The notes under the pieces: model-generated
Told to the model about the DNA's origin: nothing
Databases searched by the model: none
Seen by the model: the letters and a program-made list of their open reading frames with translations, nothing else
Assembly (NCBI RefSeq): GCF_019704555.1
Contig: NZ_AP024745.1
Coordinates: 3,356,501 to 3,420,500, forward strand
DNA length: 64,000 bases
Source: Actinoplanes sp. L3-i22
Lineage (GTDB): Bacteria; Actinomycetota; Actinomycetes; Mycobacteriales; Micromonosporaceae
Direction: 5' to 3'
Part shown: one piece after another, positions 25,548-34,384 of the stretch
How the letters are laid out: every line of letters starts with the position of its first letter
How positions within the stretch are numbered: the stretch's first letter is position 1
Made by a program: the position numbers and the translations under genes

Positions 25548-28500
25548 TCAGCGGGCGGCGAGCAGGTGGGCCATCTCGGTGCGGGAGCGGACGCCCAGGC
25601 GGGCGAAGACGTTCCGCAGGTGGTGGTCCACGGTCCGGGTGCTGAGGTGCAGCTCCTGGGCCACCTCCCGGTTGGTGGCGCCCTCGGCGACCAGGGTCGC
25701 GATCCGTTCCTGCTGGGCGGTGAGCGCCGCCTTCTCCGGCTCGGACCGCTCGCCGGGGCGCTCGCCGGCGGCGCGCAGCTCCCGGACGCTTTGCGCCGCC
25801 CACGGCTCCGCGCCCAGCAGCCGGAACGTCTCCGCCGCCCGCCGCAGATGCTCCCGCGCCGCCACGTGCCGCCGGCGGCGTCGTAGCAACCGCCCGTACA
25901 GCAACTCGGTGTGCGCCCGCGGGAACCCGCCCTCCCCGGCCCGCCGCAGCGCCGCGTGGAAGTGCGCCTCGGCCGCCTCGTCGTCCCGGGTCCGCAGCGC
26001 CCGGCACCGGTCCCGCAGCGCCAGCCAGCCGGCCTGCCCGGTCCGCCCGGCCCACTCGTCGAACGCGGCCGCCACCGGATTCAGCGCCGGCTCCGGCCCG
26101 GCCGCCTCCAGCAGATGCGGCACCACCGCGACCCGCAGCAGCACCGACCCGCGCCCGGGCGGCCCGGCCACCACCAGGCCCAGCCGTTCCGCCGCGACCC
26201 GGGACCGCCCGTCCACCAGATCGAGCAGGGCGAGCGCCCACTCACACAGCGGCCGCGCCTGATCGGTCCCGGTCGCGGCCCGGATCCGCGCCTGCCCGTC
26301 CGCACGGTCGCCGACCAGCGCCGCGAGCACCGCGAGCAGCCCCAGATGGGTCCCGGCCAGCGCGGTCTGCCCGGTGCTCCGGGCCACCGCCACCCCGTCG
26401 AGCGCCGCGGTCGTCGCCGCGTCGTAGTCCCCGGTCGCCATCCCGGCCAGCACCGCCAGCTCGAGCGCCCGCGGCACCAGACTGTGCGCGCCGGCCGCCC
26501 CGGCGAGGACCGCCGCCCGCCCGGCCGTCGCGGTCGCCCGCCGCGCGTCGCCGACCAGGATTCCCGCGGTGGCCGCCCGGATCAGCGGGATCGGGTCGGC
26601 CACGTCCCCGGCCAGGGCCAGTTCCAGCCGGAACCGCCCGAACGCGGCAGGCTCGTCCCCGCCGGCGATCGCGGCCAGGCCGGCCACGTGGTGGTAGGCC
26701 ATCGTGACGGCGGGCGGCTCGTCCCCGCGTCGCGCGGCGGCCACCCGCCGGGCCAGCGCGGCGAATCGACGCTGTTCCCCGGGCAGACCGGCGGCCTCAC
26801 CCGCCAGCGACAGCGCGTCCAGCGCGGCGGCCGGATCGGCGTCGGCGAGATTCGCGGCGACGTCCATCAGGATGTCGCGGGAGGCGGGGTCGTCCGGCCG
26901 CATCTCGGCGGCGAGCCCCCGCACCCGGACCAGCGTCCGAACCCGCGCCCGCCGGCCACCCTCACCCGCTCCGTCCTCACCCGGGCCGCACCCGCGTGTT
27001 CCGTCCTCACCCGCCCTGCCCTCACCCGCGCCGCACCGGCGTGTCCCGTCCTCGCGCGTTCCGCCCTCACTCGTTCCCGCCTGGCCCGCTCCGCTCTCGT
27101 GTGCTCGGTCGTCCCGCGTTTCGCGCGTGCCCGGGAGGCTCTCGCTTGCTTCGCAGGCGCTTGCTCCGGTGTCGCGCAGGAGTTGGGTGGCCTCGTGCGG
27201 GCGGCCGGCCAGCCATGCGGACCGGGCCGCGTGCAGCAGCGCGAAATCCCGGGCGCGGGGATCCGGGGTGAGCAGCGCCGCGTACCGGAAAGCCGCTGTT
27301 GCCCCGGACGGCGCGGCCTGCGCGGCCGCATCGGTGAGTTCGGCGGCGAGCGCGAGGTCCACGCTGGTCGCGGCGGCCGCGCGGTGCAGGAGGGCGTCGA
27401 GCCGCCGGCCGCGAGCGGCCGAGACCCCAGCGAGGGCGAGGTGCGCTGTCCGGCGCGCGATCGCCGGCATTTCGCGGTACGCCACCACGCGCGCGACCGG
27501 TGATCCGAAGCGGACATGATCCCCCTCGACCGTGATCAGCCCCGCCTGTTCGGCCGCCAGCAGATCACCCAGCCCGTCGTCGGCGGGCAGCGGCCCAGGA
27601 AGCCCGTCGTCGGCGGACGGCAGCAGGCCGGGAAGCCCGTCGTCGGAGGCCGGCAGGAGGCCGGAAGGCACGTCGTCGGCGGACGGCAGCGGGCCGGGAA
27701 GCACGAACGGCAGCGTGGCGGCGTCGGCGGCGGCGAGCGGATCGGGGATCGGGGGCGACGGGGTGGTGGCGAGCAGGTCTTGCGGCGGGGGCGCTGGAGT
27801 GGTGGCGTGCGCGGTGGGCAACGAGGTGGCCGCGTGGGCGGCGAGCAGGTCGGGGAGCGGAGCCGGGGGATCGGCGGCGGCCAGCAACAACAGTCGGCGG
27901 GTGGCCGGCGGAAGCGCGGCGAACTCGGCGTGCAACCGACGGCGGAGCCGGCTGCCCGGCGGCAGGTCGTCCGGCAACTGGGCGTATCCACGGCGCTGGG
28001 CCGGCGAGAGCGACCTGGCCAGATCGACCAGCGCGGCCGGATTGCCGCCGCACAGCCCGATCAGCCCGATCGCCACGTCGTCGGCGAGGTCCGGGGCGTG
28101 GGCGTCCAGCAGGAGGCGGGACTCCTCCGGGGACAGCGGCCCGAGATGGCGGGCCGGGAAGAGCGACAGCCCGGGCGGCCCGGCGGCCAGGAAGGCGATC
28201 CGATCGCCACCCACGCGACGGGCGGCATACGCGATGACCCGCAGGGACGGGGCATCGAGCAGGTGCGCGTCGTCCAGGAGGCAGAGCAGCGGGCGGTGGG
28301 CTGACGCCGTACGCAAGGAATGAAGCAGGGAATCGCCCAGGGTGACCAGATCGCCGGGTTGAAAGTTTCCGCAATCGGCGAGCCGGCCCAGCGCGGCGAG
28401 CGGCAGCTCACGCTCGGCGGCCCAGCCCGGAACACTGCGCACCGCCCACCCACCGACCTGCCCCGGAACCTCACGACCCGCCCGGTCGGGTGCGTGGCCC

Positions 28501-28700
28501 GAAACCTCGCGGATCGCGCGGTCGGCGACCTGGCCCGGAACCTCGCGGATCGCCTGGCCGGCGGCGTGGCGCGCGGCCGAGCGCAGGAGCGTGCTCCGGC
28601 CGGAGCCCGGCGCCCCGCAGATCAGGAGCGCACCACCCCGACCGGCCGCGGCGGCACGCAGCAGGCGCTCAACTTCCTGCACTAAAGGTGCATGAAACAT
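25548..28700 (-). CDS. Large ATP-binding LuxR-family regulator (LAL type)
   Basis: A 1,050-residue protein with an N-terminal AAA-like ATPase (Walker A GAPGSGRSTLL near 29-38, Walker B LLCLLDDAHLLD), a long helical sensor region and a C-terminal LuxR helix-turn-helix (LTAQQERIATLVAEGATNRE, then LSTRTVDHHLRNVFARLGVR). Such regulators bind ATP and an inducer and activate secondary metabolism or sugar genes. Three low-complexity expansions interrupt it: EVPGQV-like repeats after residue 45, LPSADDGLPG-type repeats near 350-390, and a Gly/Glu/Arg stretch near 510-570. ATG 28700 is chosen; a GTG 19 codons upstream is possible. Confidence 0.85.
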   Translation of the reverse strand: MFHAPLVQEVERLLRAAAAGRGGALLICGAPGSGRSTLLRSAARHAAGQAIREVPGQVADRAIREVSGHAPDRAGREVPGQVGGWAVRSVPGWAAERELPLAALGRLADCGNFQPGDLVTLGDSLLHSLRTASAHRPLLCLLDDAHLLDAPSLRVIAYAARRVGGDRIAFLAAGPPGLSLFPARHLGPLSPEESRLLLDAHAPDLADDVAIGLIGLCGGNPAALVDLARSLSPAQRRGYAQLPDDLPPGSRLRRRLHAEFAALPPATRRLLLLAAADPPAPLPDLLAAHAATSLPTAHATTPAPPPQDLLATTPSPPIPDPLAAADAATLPFVLPGPLPSADDVPSGLLPASDDGLPGLLPSADDGLPGPLPADDGLGDLLAAEQAGLITVEGDHVRFGSPVARVVAYREMPAIARRTAHLALAGVSAARGRRLDALLHRAAAATSVDLALAAELTDAAAQAAPSGATAAFRYAALLTPDPRARDFALLHAARSAWLAGRPHEATQLLRDTGASACEASESLPGTRETRDDRAHESGAGQAGTSEGGTREDGTRRCGAGEGRAGEDGTRGCGPGEDGAGEGGRRARVRTLVRVRGLAAEMRPDDPASRDILMDVAANLADADPAAALDALSLAGEAAGLPGEQRRFAALARRVAAARRGDEPPAVTMAYHHVAGLAAIAGGDEPAAFGRFRLELALAGDVADPIPLIRAATAGILVGDARRATATAGRAAVLAGAAGAHSLVPRALELAVLAGMATGDYDAATTAALDGVAVARSTGQTALAGTHLGLLAVLAALVGDRADGQARIRAATGTDQARPLCEWALALLDLVDGRSRVAAERLGLVVAGPPGRGSVLLRVAVVPHLLEAAGPEPALNPVAAAFDEWAGRTGQAGWLALRDRCRALRTRDDEAAEAHFHAALRRAGEGGFPRAHTELLYGRLLRRRRRHVAAREHLRRAAETFRLLGAEPWAAQSVRELRAAGERPGERSEPEKAALTAQQERIATLVAEGATNREVAQELHLSTRTVDHHLRNVFARLGVRSRTEMAHLLAAR

Positions 28701-28962
28701 GCCGGAAGTCTGGCCCGCAACGCCCCGAACCGAAAGAAGAACGTCAATGTCGTGCACAGGATGAAATTTCCGGGATGTTGCGGTGCGATGAACGCGCCAC
28801 CGATGCGCGGCCCACGACGGGCTGGCGAGGATCGCGGCCGGCGGCGAGTGCCGTCCCCAGCCTACCGCCGCCGTCCACCCTGGTCACTCGGCCGAAAGAC
28901 GGGTCCTGGCCAGGCGTTTCCTTGCGTAGGGTCGGTCACCGTCGCCGACCTGTGGAGGAATC

Positions 28963-29856
28963 CTGAACGTCGAAGACGTGCACCTGGCCCGCCTGCGCGG
29001 CCTGGGGACGAACCCGGCAATCCCCGACGACCTCTTCCGCCGGGTGCTCGACCACCCCGGGTCGGCGAGCTGGCTCCCCGGTTGGCTGATCACGAGCCGC
29101 GACCGGTGGACCGACGCGTCGTTCGCCGCCGTCGCCGCCCACCCCGATCCGGCGATCCGCGCGAAGCTGGCCCGGTCCTGGCACAGTTCCGGCGCGCAGC
29201 GAGCCCGCCTGGTGGACGATCCGGACGTCACGGTGCGCATCGCGCTCGCGGCCGGGCCGGAGGGGCCGTCCGAGCCGATGCCCGCCGAGGCGTACCGGCG
29301 GCTGGCCACCGATCCGGACCGCCGGGTGTGGCGCCGCCTGTGGATCTCGGACTCGCTGCCTGACGTGGCGGGCGCCGTCCTGGCCACTCTCGACCATCCC
29401 GTCACCGGGCGCAGGGAGCCGCAGGAGGTCGGGCCGGCGGCGGCGCCGCGGTTCGGCGGCCTGCCCGCGGACGCACCCGGCGACGTGGTGCTCCGCGCGT
29501 TTCTGGAGAGCCGCTCGATCAAACGGGACGAGCTGCTGCGGCATCCGGCGTTTCCGCGGACCGACCTGGTCCGGCACGCCGATTCGCCGGACTGGGAGGC
29601 CCGCGCCCTGGTCCCGATGGATCCGGGAGCGTCGGCGGAGCTGATCGACCGGCTGAGCCGGGACGAGCATCCGTGGGTCCGTGCCCGGGCCGCGGCCGAC
29701 GGGCGGCTGAGCGTCGCGCGGGTGCTGGAACTGCTGGCCGACGAGGTGACCGCCGAGTCGGCCGCGAGCAACCCGGGCCTGCCGCGCGAGGTGATGGAGC
29801 GCATCGTGGCGACGGGCGGGGCGGATCCTCCGTACCCGGAAATCGGTGGTCTTTGA
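28963..29856 (+). CDS. HEAT/leucine-rich-variant repeat protein, probable CTG start
   Basis: A 297-residue protein of repeated two-helix units with the pattern LAxxPxxPxxLxxRLxxxx (for example HPDPAIRAKLARSW, DDPDVTVRIALAAG, SNPGLPREVMERIV), as in leucine-rich-repeat-variant or HEAT proteins that bind other proteins. GGAGGAA ends two bases before an in-frame CTG at 28963 (four bases separate GGAGG from it); the next start codon, GTG 28978, is 17 bases away, so CTG initiation is likely. Its 3' end converges on the lipoprotein gene, with a shared terminator. Confidence 0.72.
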   Translation: MNVEDVHLARLRGLGTNPAIPDDLFRRVLDHPGSASWLPGWLITSRDRWTDASFAAVAAHPDPAIRAKLARSWHSSGAQRARLVDDPDVTVRIALAAGPEGPSEPMPAEAYRRLATDPDRRVWRRLWISDSLPDVAGAVLATLDHPVTGRREPQEVGPAAAPRFGGLPADAPGDVVLRAFLESRSIKRDELLRHPAFPRTDLVRHADSPDWEARALVPMDPGASAELIDRLSRDEHPWVRARAAADGRLSVARVLELLADEVTAESAASNPGLPREVMERIVATGGADPPYPEIGGL

Positions 29857-29866
29857 AACGAGAACG

Positions 29867-29914
29867 ACCGTGCCGGCATCGTCACGACGGGGGGACGAAC
29901 GATGCCGGCACGGT
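29867..29914. terminator. Bidirectional terminator with 16-bp perfect stem
   Basis: ACCGTGCCGGCATCGT (29867-29882) pairs fully with ACGATGCCGGCACGGT (29899-29914) around a 16-base loop between convergent genes. Confidence 0.85.
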
Positions 29915-29928
29915 GGTCTGGTGGTGGG

Positions 29929-30543
29929 TTACGAGGTGGCGGTGGCTGTCGGCTGCAGCACCTTGCAGGTCTCGATCGCCTTCTTGGTGGTGGCGTCCGA
30001 CGTGTTCAGGTTCGCGGTGTCGGTCACGCCGTTCTTCTTGAGGCAGTCGGTGTACGCCGCGTTCGCGCCGCCGCCGCCGTTGCCCCGGCCGTTGCCGCCG
30101 CCGAAGCTGGGCCGCACCGAGGCGCACGCCTCCTGGGCCTTCTGCCAGGTCGCGTCGTCCACGTTGTCCGGCTTCTGGAAGCCGCCGCCGCCACCGGGGA
30201 AGCCGCCGCCGCCACGGGCTCCGGCGCTGCCGGAGGGCCGGGGCTCACCGGAGGCCCGCCCGGCGAAGGAGGGCCGGGCACCGCCGGAGGGACGCATGCC
30301 GGTGCCGCCGGACGGCATCGTGATCGTGACGCCGTTCTTCGCGAGGCAGTCGGTGTACGCCGTGAACGCCGCGTTGTTGCCGCCGCCGTTCTGGCCGGTC
30401 GTGCCGCTTGCCGAGCTGCTGTCGTCCTTGCTGCCGCACGCCGCGGTGAAAGCGACCGAAACGAACGCCACCGCCGCGCACGCCGCGGCCCGGCGGGCCA
30501 CCTTCGACTTGTTCACCGGCACAGGCGTCTCCTCCATCGACAC
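29929..30543 (-). CDS. Lipoprotein with two Cys-pair repeat domains
   Basis: A 204-residue lipoprotein; the lipobox is FTAAC with Cys36. AGGAGG lies seven bases before the GTG. Two copies of a small module are visible: AYTDCLAKNGV ... KAQEACASVRP and AYTDCLKKNGV ... KAIETCKVLQP, the first split by a Gly/Arg/Pro-rich insert. This is the pattern of actinobacterial lipoproteins reading CMRxHGV ... ACxxLLP, often found beside HlyD/MacB efflux genes, as here. It is divergent from the first adaptor. A substrate-handling or redox role outside the membrane is inferred. Confidence 0.75.
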   Translation of the reverse strand: MSMEETPVPVNKSKVARRAAACAAVAFVSVAFTAACGSKDDSSSASGTTGQNGGGNNAAFTAYTDCLAKNGVTITMPSGGTGMRPSGGARPSFAGRASGEPRPSGSAGARGGGGFPGGGGGFQKPDNVDDATWQKAQEACASVRPSFGGGNGRGNGGGGANAAYTDCLKKNGVTDTANLNTSDATTKKAIETCKVLQPTATATS

Positions 30544-30715
30544 GGACCCGCCTCCTTTTTGCTCGGGCGGGCACGACGGCAAAGGAAACCCGGCGTTCCT
30601 ATGCGCAAGGTCGGACCAGCCTAGGAATTGCCTTTGAGGCCGCTCCCGGAGCTCCTAGGGAACTCCGAGGCAGGACCGAGCCCGCGGCGAGGACGACTGG
30701 CCACACTCCCTGACC

Positions 30716-31990
30716 ATGGGTGTTGTACTGGCCGGTCGCCGGCGATGGATCTGGCTCGGCGTTGCGGTCGTCGTGCTCGCGTTGCTCGCCTATGGCGTGG
30801 TGCGTGCGCTGACGGCGGACGGCGCCGAGGAGTCGAAGGCGGCCGAGACCGTCGCGGTGGACAAGGGCGCGGTGACCACCGAGGTGGCCACCACCGGGAC
30901 GCTGGCGGCGGCGCAGACCCGCAGCCTGTCGTTCGCGGTGGACGGCACGGTCGAGACGGTCAAGGTCCGCGCCGGTACGACGGTGACCGCCGGCCAGGCC
31001 CTCGCCACGGTCGACGACACCGACGCGAAGCAGGCGGTCACCGACGCGCAGGACGCGCTGGACACCGCCGAGGACGCGCTCGACACGGCGGAGAACGCGA
31101 GTTCGACGACGTCCACGTCGACCACCGGGTGCAACGCGGCCGCCGCGTACCGGTTGCAGACGACCGCCACGCCGACCGCGACCGCGAGCGCCTCGGCGTC
31201 GCCCAGCGCGACCGCCACGGCGAGCCCGTCGGCGACGGCCACCAAGACCGCGACCACCAAGCCCACCGCGACCAAGACCACCAGCGGCGGCAAGACCGGC
31301 ACCGGTACGGGCTCCGGCACCGGCACGTGTTCCGGGAGCGGCACCAGCAGCGGCGGCGGCCAGCAGGGCGGCAGCCAGAACAGCAGCACCGACGCCATCC
31401 TCAGCGCGCAGCAGCGGGTCAACTCGGCCGAGGTCGCCCTGGACGAGGCCGAGGACGCCCTGGACGGCGCCACCATCACCGCGCCGATCGCCGGCCGGAT
31501 CCTCACCGTCAGCGGCAAGGTCGGCAGCCAGGTCAGCTCCGGGTCGGCGTTCATCACCCTGGCCGACATCTACGACATGCAGATCACCGCCTCCTTCCCG
31601 GAGGCCGACGCGGATCACCTGGCGGTCAAGCAGAAGGCGGTGATCACCCTGGCCGACAAGCCGGGCGAGACCTTCGACGCCACCCTGGTGGTGGTCGACC
31701 CGGTCGGGACCAGCGACGGCACCCTGACCACGTTCGGCGTGGTGCTCTCCTTCGTCGACGCGCCCAAGGACCTGCTGGTCGGGCAGAGCGCGCAGGTGAA
31801 GGTGACCACCGGCAGCAAGGCGGACGTGGTGCGGGTGCCCAGCACGGCGGTGCACGACGTCTCCGGGACGTCGGCCACCGTGCAGAAGGGCGGCACCGAG
31901 GCGAAGGTGGAGATCGGCCTCCGCGGCGACCAGTACACTGAGATCACCTCTGGGTTGACGGAGGGTGACGTGGTGTCCCGCTCCTGGTAA
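30716..31990 (+). CDS. HlyD/MacA-type efflux adaptor (first copy)
   Basis: A 424-residue single-pass protein. A transmembrane helix (residues about 11-30) precedes the barrel-sandwich half VETVKVRAGTTVTAGQALA and, after a break, its partner ITAPIAGRILTVSGKVGSQV, then a beta-barrel with FPEADADHL. The helical hairpin between them is largely replaced by a Thr/Ala/Ser/Gly low-complexity stretch (residues about 125-225). It should link the exporter ATPase/permease to extracytoplasmic partners. It lies upstream of the two-component system. Confidence 0.85.
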   Translation: MGVVLAGRRRWIWLGVAVVVLALLAYGVVRALTADGAEESKAAETVAVDKGAVTTEVATTGTLAAAQTRSLSFAVDGTVETVKVRAGTTVTAGQALATVDDTDAKQAVTDAQDALDTAEDALDTAENASSTTSTSTTGCNAAAAYRLQTTATPTATASASASPSATATASPSATATKTATTKPTATKTTSGGKTGTGTGSGTGTCSGSGTSSGGGQQGGSQNSSTDAILSAQQRVNSAEVALDEAEDALDGATITAPIAGRILTVSGKVGSQVSSGSAFITLADIYDMQITASFPEADADHLAVKQKAVITLADKPGETFDATLVVVDPVGTSDGTLTTFGVVLSFVDAPKDLLVGQSAQVKVTTGSKADVVRVPSTAVHDVSGTSATVQKGGTEAKVEIGLRGDQYTEITSGLTEGDVVSRSW

Positions 31991-32014
31991 AAGACAGCGG
32001 TCTCATAGCTGATT

Positions 32015-32053
32015 CAAAGAAAACGTTGATAAATCTTTGCGGTGCTTTCCGAA
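32015..32053. promoter_or_regulatory. AT-rich control region of the response regulator gene
   Basis: CAAAGA (32015-32020) and TCTTTG (32034-32039) form an inverted repeat, followed by GGTGCTTTCCGAA (32041-32053), a copy of the 13-bp motif that also stands before the second adaptor gene. GATTCAAAG occurs here and at about 34319 too. Confidence 0.45.
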
Positions 32054-32065
32054 ACCCGTTACTCC

Positions 32066-32791
32066 ATGACCGTCGGTGACACGTCGGCGCGGGCCACCCG
32101 CGTTCTCGTCGTGGACGACGAGCCGAACATCTCCGCGCTGCTCAGCCAGACGCTGCGGCTCGTCGCCTTCGACGTCCGGGTCGCCGAGACCGGGCACTCC
32201 GCCCTGGTGGCGGTGGCCGAGTTCGAGCCCGACCTGATCGTGCTCGACGTGATGCTGCCGGACGTGGACGGGTTCGAGGTCGCCCGGCGGCTGCGCGCCG
32301 CCGGGTCGCGGACCCCGGTGCTCTTCCTCACCGCACGTGACGCGGTCGAGGACCGGATCCTGGGGCTCTCGGCCGGTGCCGACGACTACGTCACCAAGCC
32401 GTTCAGCCTCGAGGAGGTCGTGCTACGAATCCGCGCGATCCTGCGGCGCAGCCAGCCGGAGGAACCGAAACCGGACACCGGGGTGTTCCGGTACGCCGAC
32501 CTGGAATTGGACGAGGACGCTCACGAGGTACGCCGGGCGGGCCGTCTGATCGAGCTGTCGCCGACGGAGTTCAACCTGCTCCGCTACCTGATGATCAACG
32601 CCGGTCGAGTGGTGTCCAAGGCCCAGATCCTGGACCGGGTGTGGAAGTACGACTTCGGCGGGGACGGGCGGATCGTCGAGTCGTACGTCTACTATCTGCG
32701 CCGGAAGATCGACAAGACCGAGCCGGCACTGATCCACACCGTCCGGGGAGTGGGGTACGCCTTGAGACTGCCCCGCAGCGGAGAAGAGTGA
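32066..32791 (+). CDS. OmpR-family response regulator
   Basis: A 241-residue regulator. The receiver domain has the acidic pair in VLVVDDEP, phospho-acceptor Asp61 in LIVLDVMLPD, and the conserved Lys in YVTKPF. The C-terminal winged helix reads LSPTEFNLLRYL and HTVRGVGYALRL. The ATG giving MTVGDTSARATRV is preferred to a GTG eight codons upstream. It is co-translated with the kinase gene. Likely targets are this operon and the adaptor/MacB genes downstream. Confidence 0.92.
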   Translation: MTVGDTSARATRVLVVDDEPNISALLSQTLRLVAFDVRVAETGHSALVAVAEFEPDLIVLDVMLPDVDGFEVARRLRAAGSRTPVLFLTARDAVEDRILGLSAGADDYVTKPFSLEEVVLRIRAILRRSQPEEPKPDTGVFRYADLELDEDAHEVRRAGRLIELSPTEFNLLRYLMINAGRVVSKAQILDRVWKYDFGGDGRIVESYVYYLRRKIDKTEPALIHTVRGVGYALRLPRSGEE

Positions 32792-34287
32792 TCCGGCGCC
32801 GATTGCCGTGGAGTCGCTGGACGCTTCGGTCCCGTCTCGTCCTGGTGGTCGGCATCCTCGCCGCGATCGCCCTGGTCGCCGCGAACGTCGCCGGTTTCCT
32901 GCTGATCCGCTACTACCTGCAGGACCGGATCGATCAGCAGCTCACCGGCATGACCCGGTTCGCGACGCAGCAGCCGGAGGGCAACGTCGTACCCCGGAAC
33001 CGGTTCTTCCGGGTCGGGCCGGATCAGATCACCTATCTGTATCTGGCCGACGGCACCCTGGACACGGCGCGCACCACCCCGGCCGACACCTCCCGCCCGG
33101 CCATCCCGCCGTTCACCGAGCTGGCGGCGCGGGCCGCGGCCCCGAAGCCGTACACGATCTCCAGCCCGAACGGCACCGACTGGCGGGTGATCGCCATCCC
33201 GGTCGGCGAGACCGGCGGCTACGCCCTGTTCGGCTCCTCGCTCGACGAGGTGCGGCAGACCACCGACCAGCTGCTGACCATCGACGCCGGCGTGATGCTG
33301 CTGATCCTGGCGTTGCTCGGGCTGGGCGCCGCCTGGGTGGTCCGGATCGGACTGCGCCCGCTCACCGAGATGGAGCACACGGCCGCGGACATCTCCGGCG
33401 GTGATCTCTCCCAGCGGGTGCCCGGCGCCGACCCGCACACCGAGCCCGGCCGGCTCGGCCTGGCGCTCAACTCGATGCTCGCCCGGATCGAGGGCGAGGC
33501 CCGCGCCCGGACCGCGTCCGAGCAGCGGCTCCGGCAGTTCGTCGCGGACGCCTCGCACGAGCTGCGCACCCCGCTCACCTCGATCCGCGGCTTCGCCGAG
33601 CTGTACCGGCGCGGCGGCGCCCCGCCCGGCGAGATGCTGGACGAGACGATGAGCCGGATCGAGGCCGAGGCGGCCCGGATGGGCGTGCTCGTCGAGGACC
33701 TGCTGATGCTGGCCCGCCTGGACCAGCAGCGCACCCGGGAGCTGCGCCGGATCGACCTGCTGGAGATCGCCGCCGACACCATCCGGGACGCGCACGCGCG
33801 GGTGCCCGGGCGCAAGGTGCTGCTCTCCGGGCTCAGCGACGACGAGGAGACGTTCGAGCCGGCCACCGTGCTCGGCGACGACCACGGGCTGCGGCAGGTG
33901 GCCACCAACCTGGTCGCCAACGCGCTCAACCACACGCCGGCCGGCACCCAGGTCACGGTCCGGGTCGGGCATCAGCTCGCCGGCCGGGCCGAGGGCGCTG
34001 CGGCGTGCTCCGGACCGATCACCGTCAGTGAAGGTTTGCCGGTGGCGGTGCTGGAGATCGAGGACGACGGGCCGGGCGTCCCGGCCGAGCACGCGCCGCG
34101 GATCTTCGAGCGGCTGTACCGCGCGGATCAGAGCCGGAACCGGGCCAGGGGCGGCGGATCCGGGCTGGGCCTGGCCATCGTCGCGGCGATAGTGCAGGGT
34201 CACGGCGGCTGGATCGAGCTGCACGAGACGCCCGGCGGCGGGGCGACCTTCCGGGTCCTGCTGCCGGCGATCAGCGACGCTTTCTGA
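32788..34287 (+). CDS. Sensor histidine kinase
   Basis: A 499-residue kinase: transmembrane helix about 17-40, an extracytoplasmic sensor of about 120 residues, second helix about 166-190, HAMP domain (GLRPLTEMEHTAADISGGDL), HisKA box DASHELRTPL with His257, N box NLVANALNHT, and G boxes EDDGPGVP and GGGSGLGLAIV. The sensor loop has no recognised domain. GTG overlaps the regulator stop as GTGA. It should phosphorylate Asp61 of that regulator in response to an envelope signal. Confidence 0.92.
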   Translation: MIRRRLPWSRWTLRSRLVLVVGILAAIALVAANVAGFLLIRYYLQDRIDQQLTGMTRFATQQPEGNVVPRNRFFRVGPDQITYLYLADGTLDTARTTPADTSRPAIPPFTELAARAAAPKPYTISSPNGTDWRVIAIPVGETGGYALFGSSLDEVRQTTDQLLTIDAGVMLLILALLGLGAAWVVRIGLRPLTEMEHTAADISGGDLSQRVPGADPHTEPGRLGLALNSMLARIEGEARARTASEQRLRQFVADASHELRTPLTSIRGFAELYRRGGAPPGEMLDETMSRIEAEAARMGVLVEDLLMLARLDQQRTRELRRIDLLEIAADTIRDAHARVPGRKVLLSGLSDDEETFEPATVLGDDHGLRQVATNLVANALNHTPAGTQVTVRVGHQLAGRAEGAAACSGPITVSEGLPVAVLEIEDDGPGVPAEHAPRIFERLYRADQSRNRARGGGSGLGLAIVAAIVQGHGGWIELHETPGGGATFRVLLPAISDAF

Positions 34288-34301
34288 AGACGCTTTCGGA
34301 A
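34276..34301. promoter_or_regulatory. Tandem 13-bp direct repeat, candidate response-regulator site
   Basis: GACGCTTTCTGAA (34276-34288) and GACGCTTTCGGAA (34289-34301) are adjacent direct repeats overlapping the kinase stop and standing about 85 bases before the second adaptor gene. A third copy precedes the response regulator gene. OmpR-type regulators bind such direct repeats. Confidence 0.5.
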
Positions 34302-34384
34302 AGAGTCACTCGGCGCAGAGATTCAAAGCTGGCTCCGAGGTTCCGCCGAATCTCCTCCAAGGCCGCACCCCGAGAGTGTGCGGC

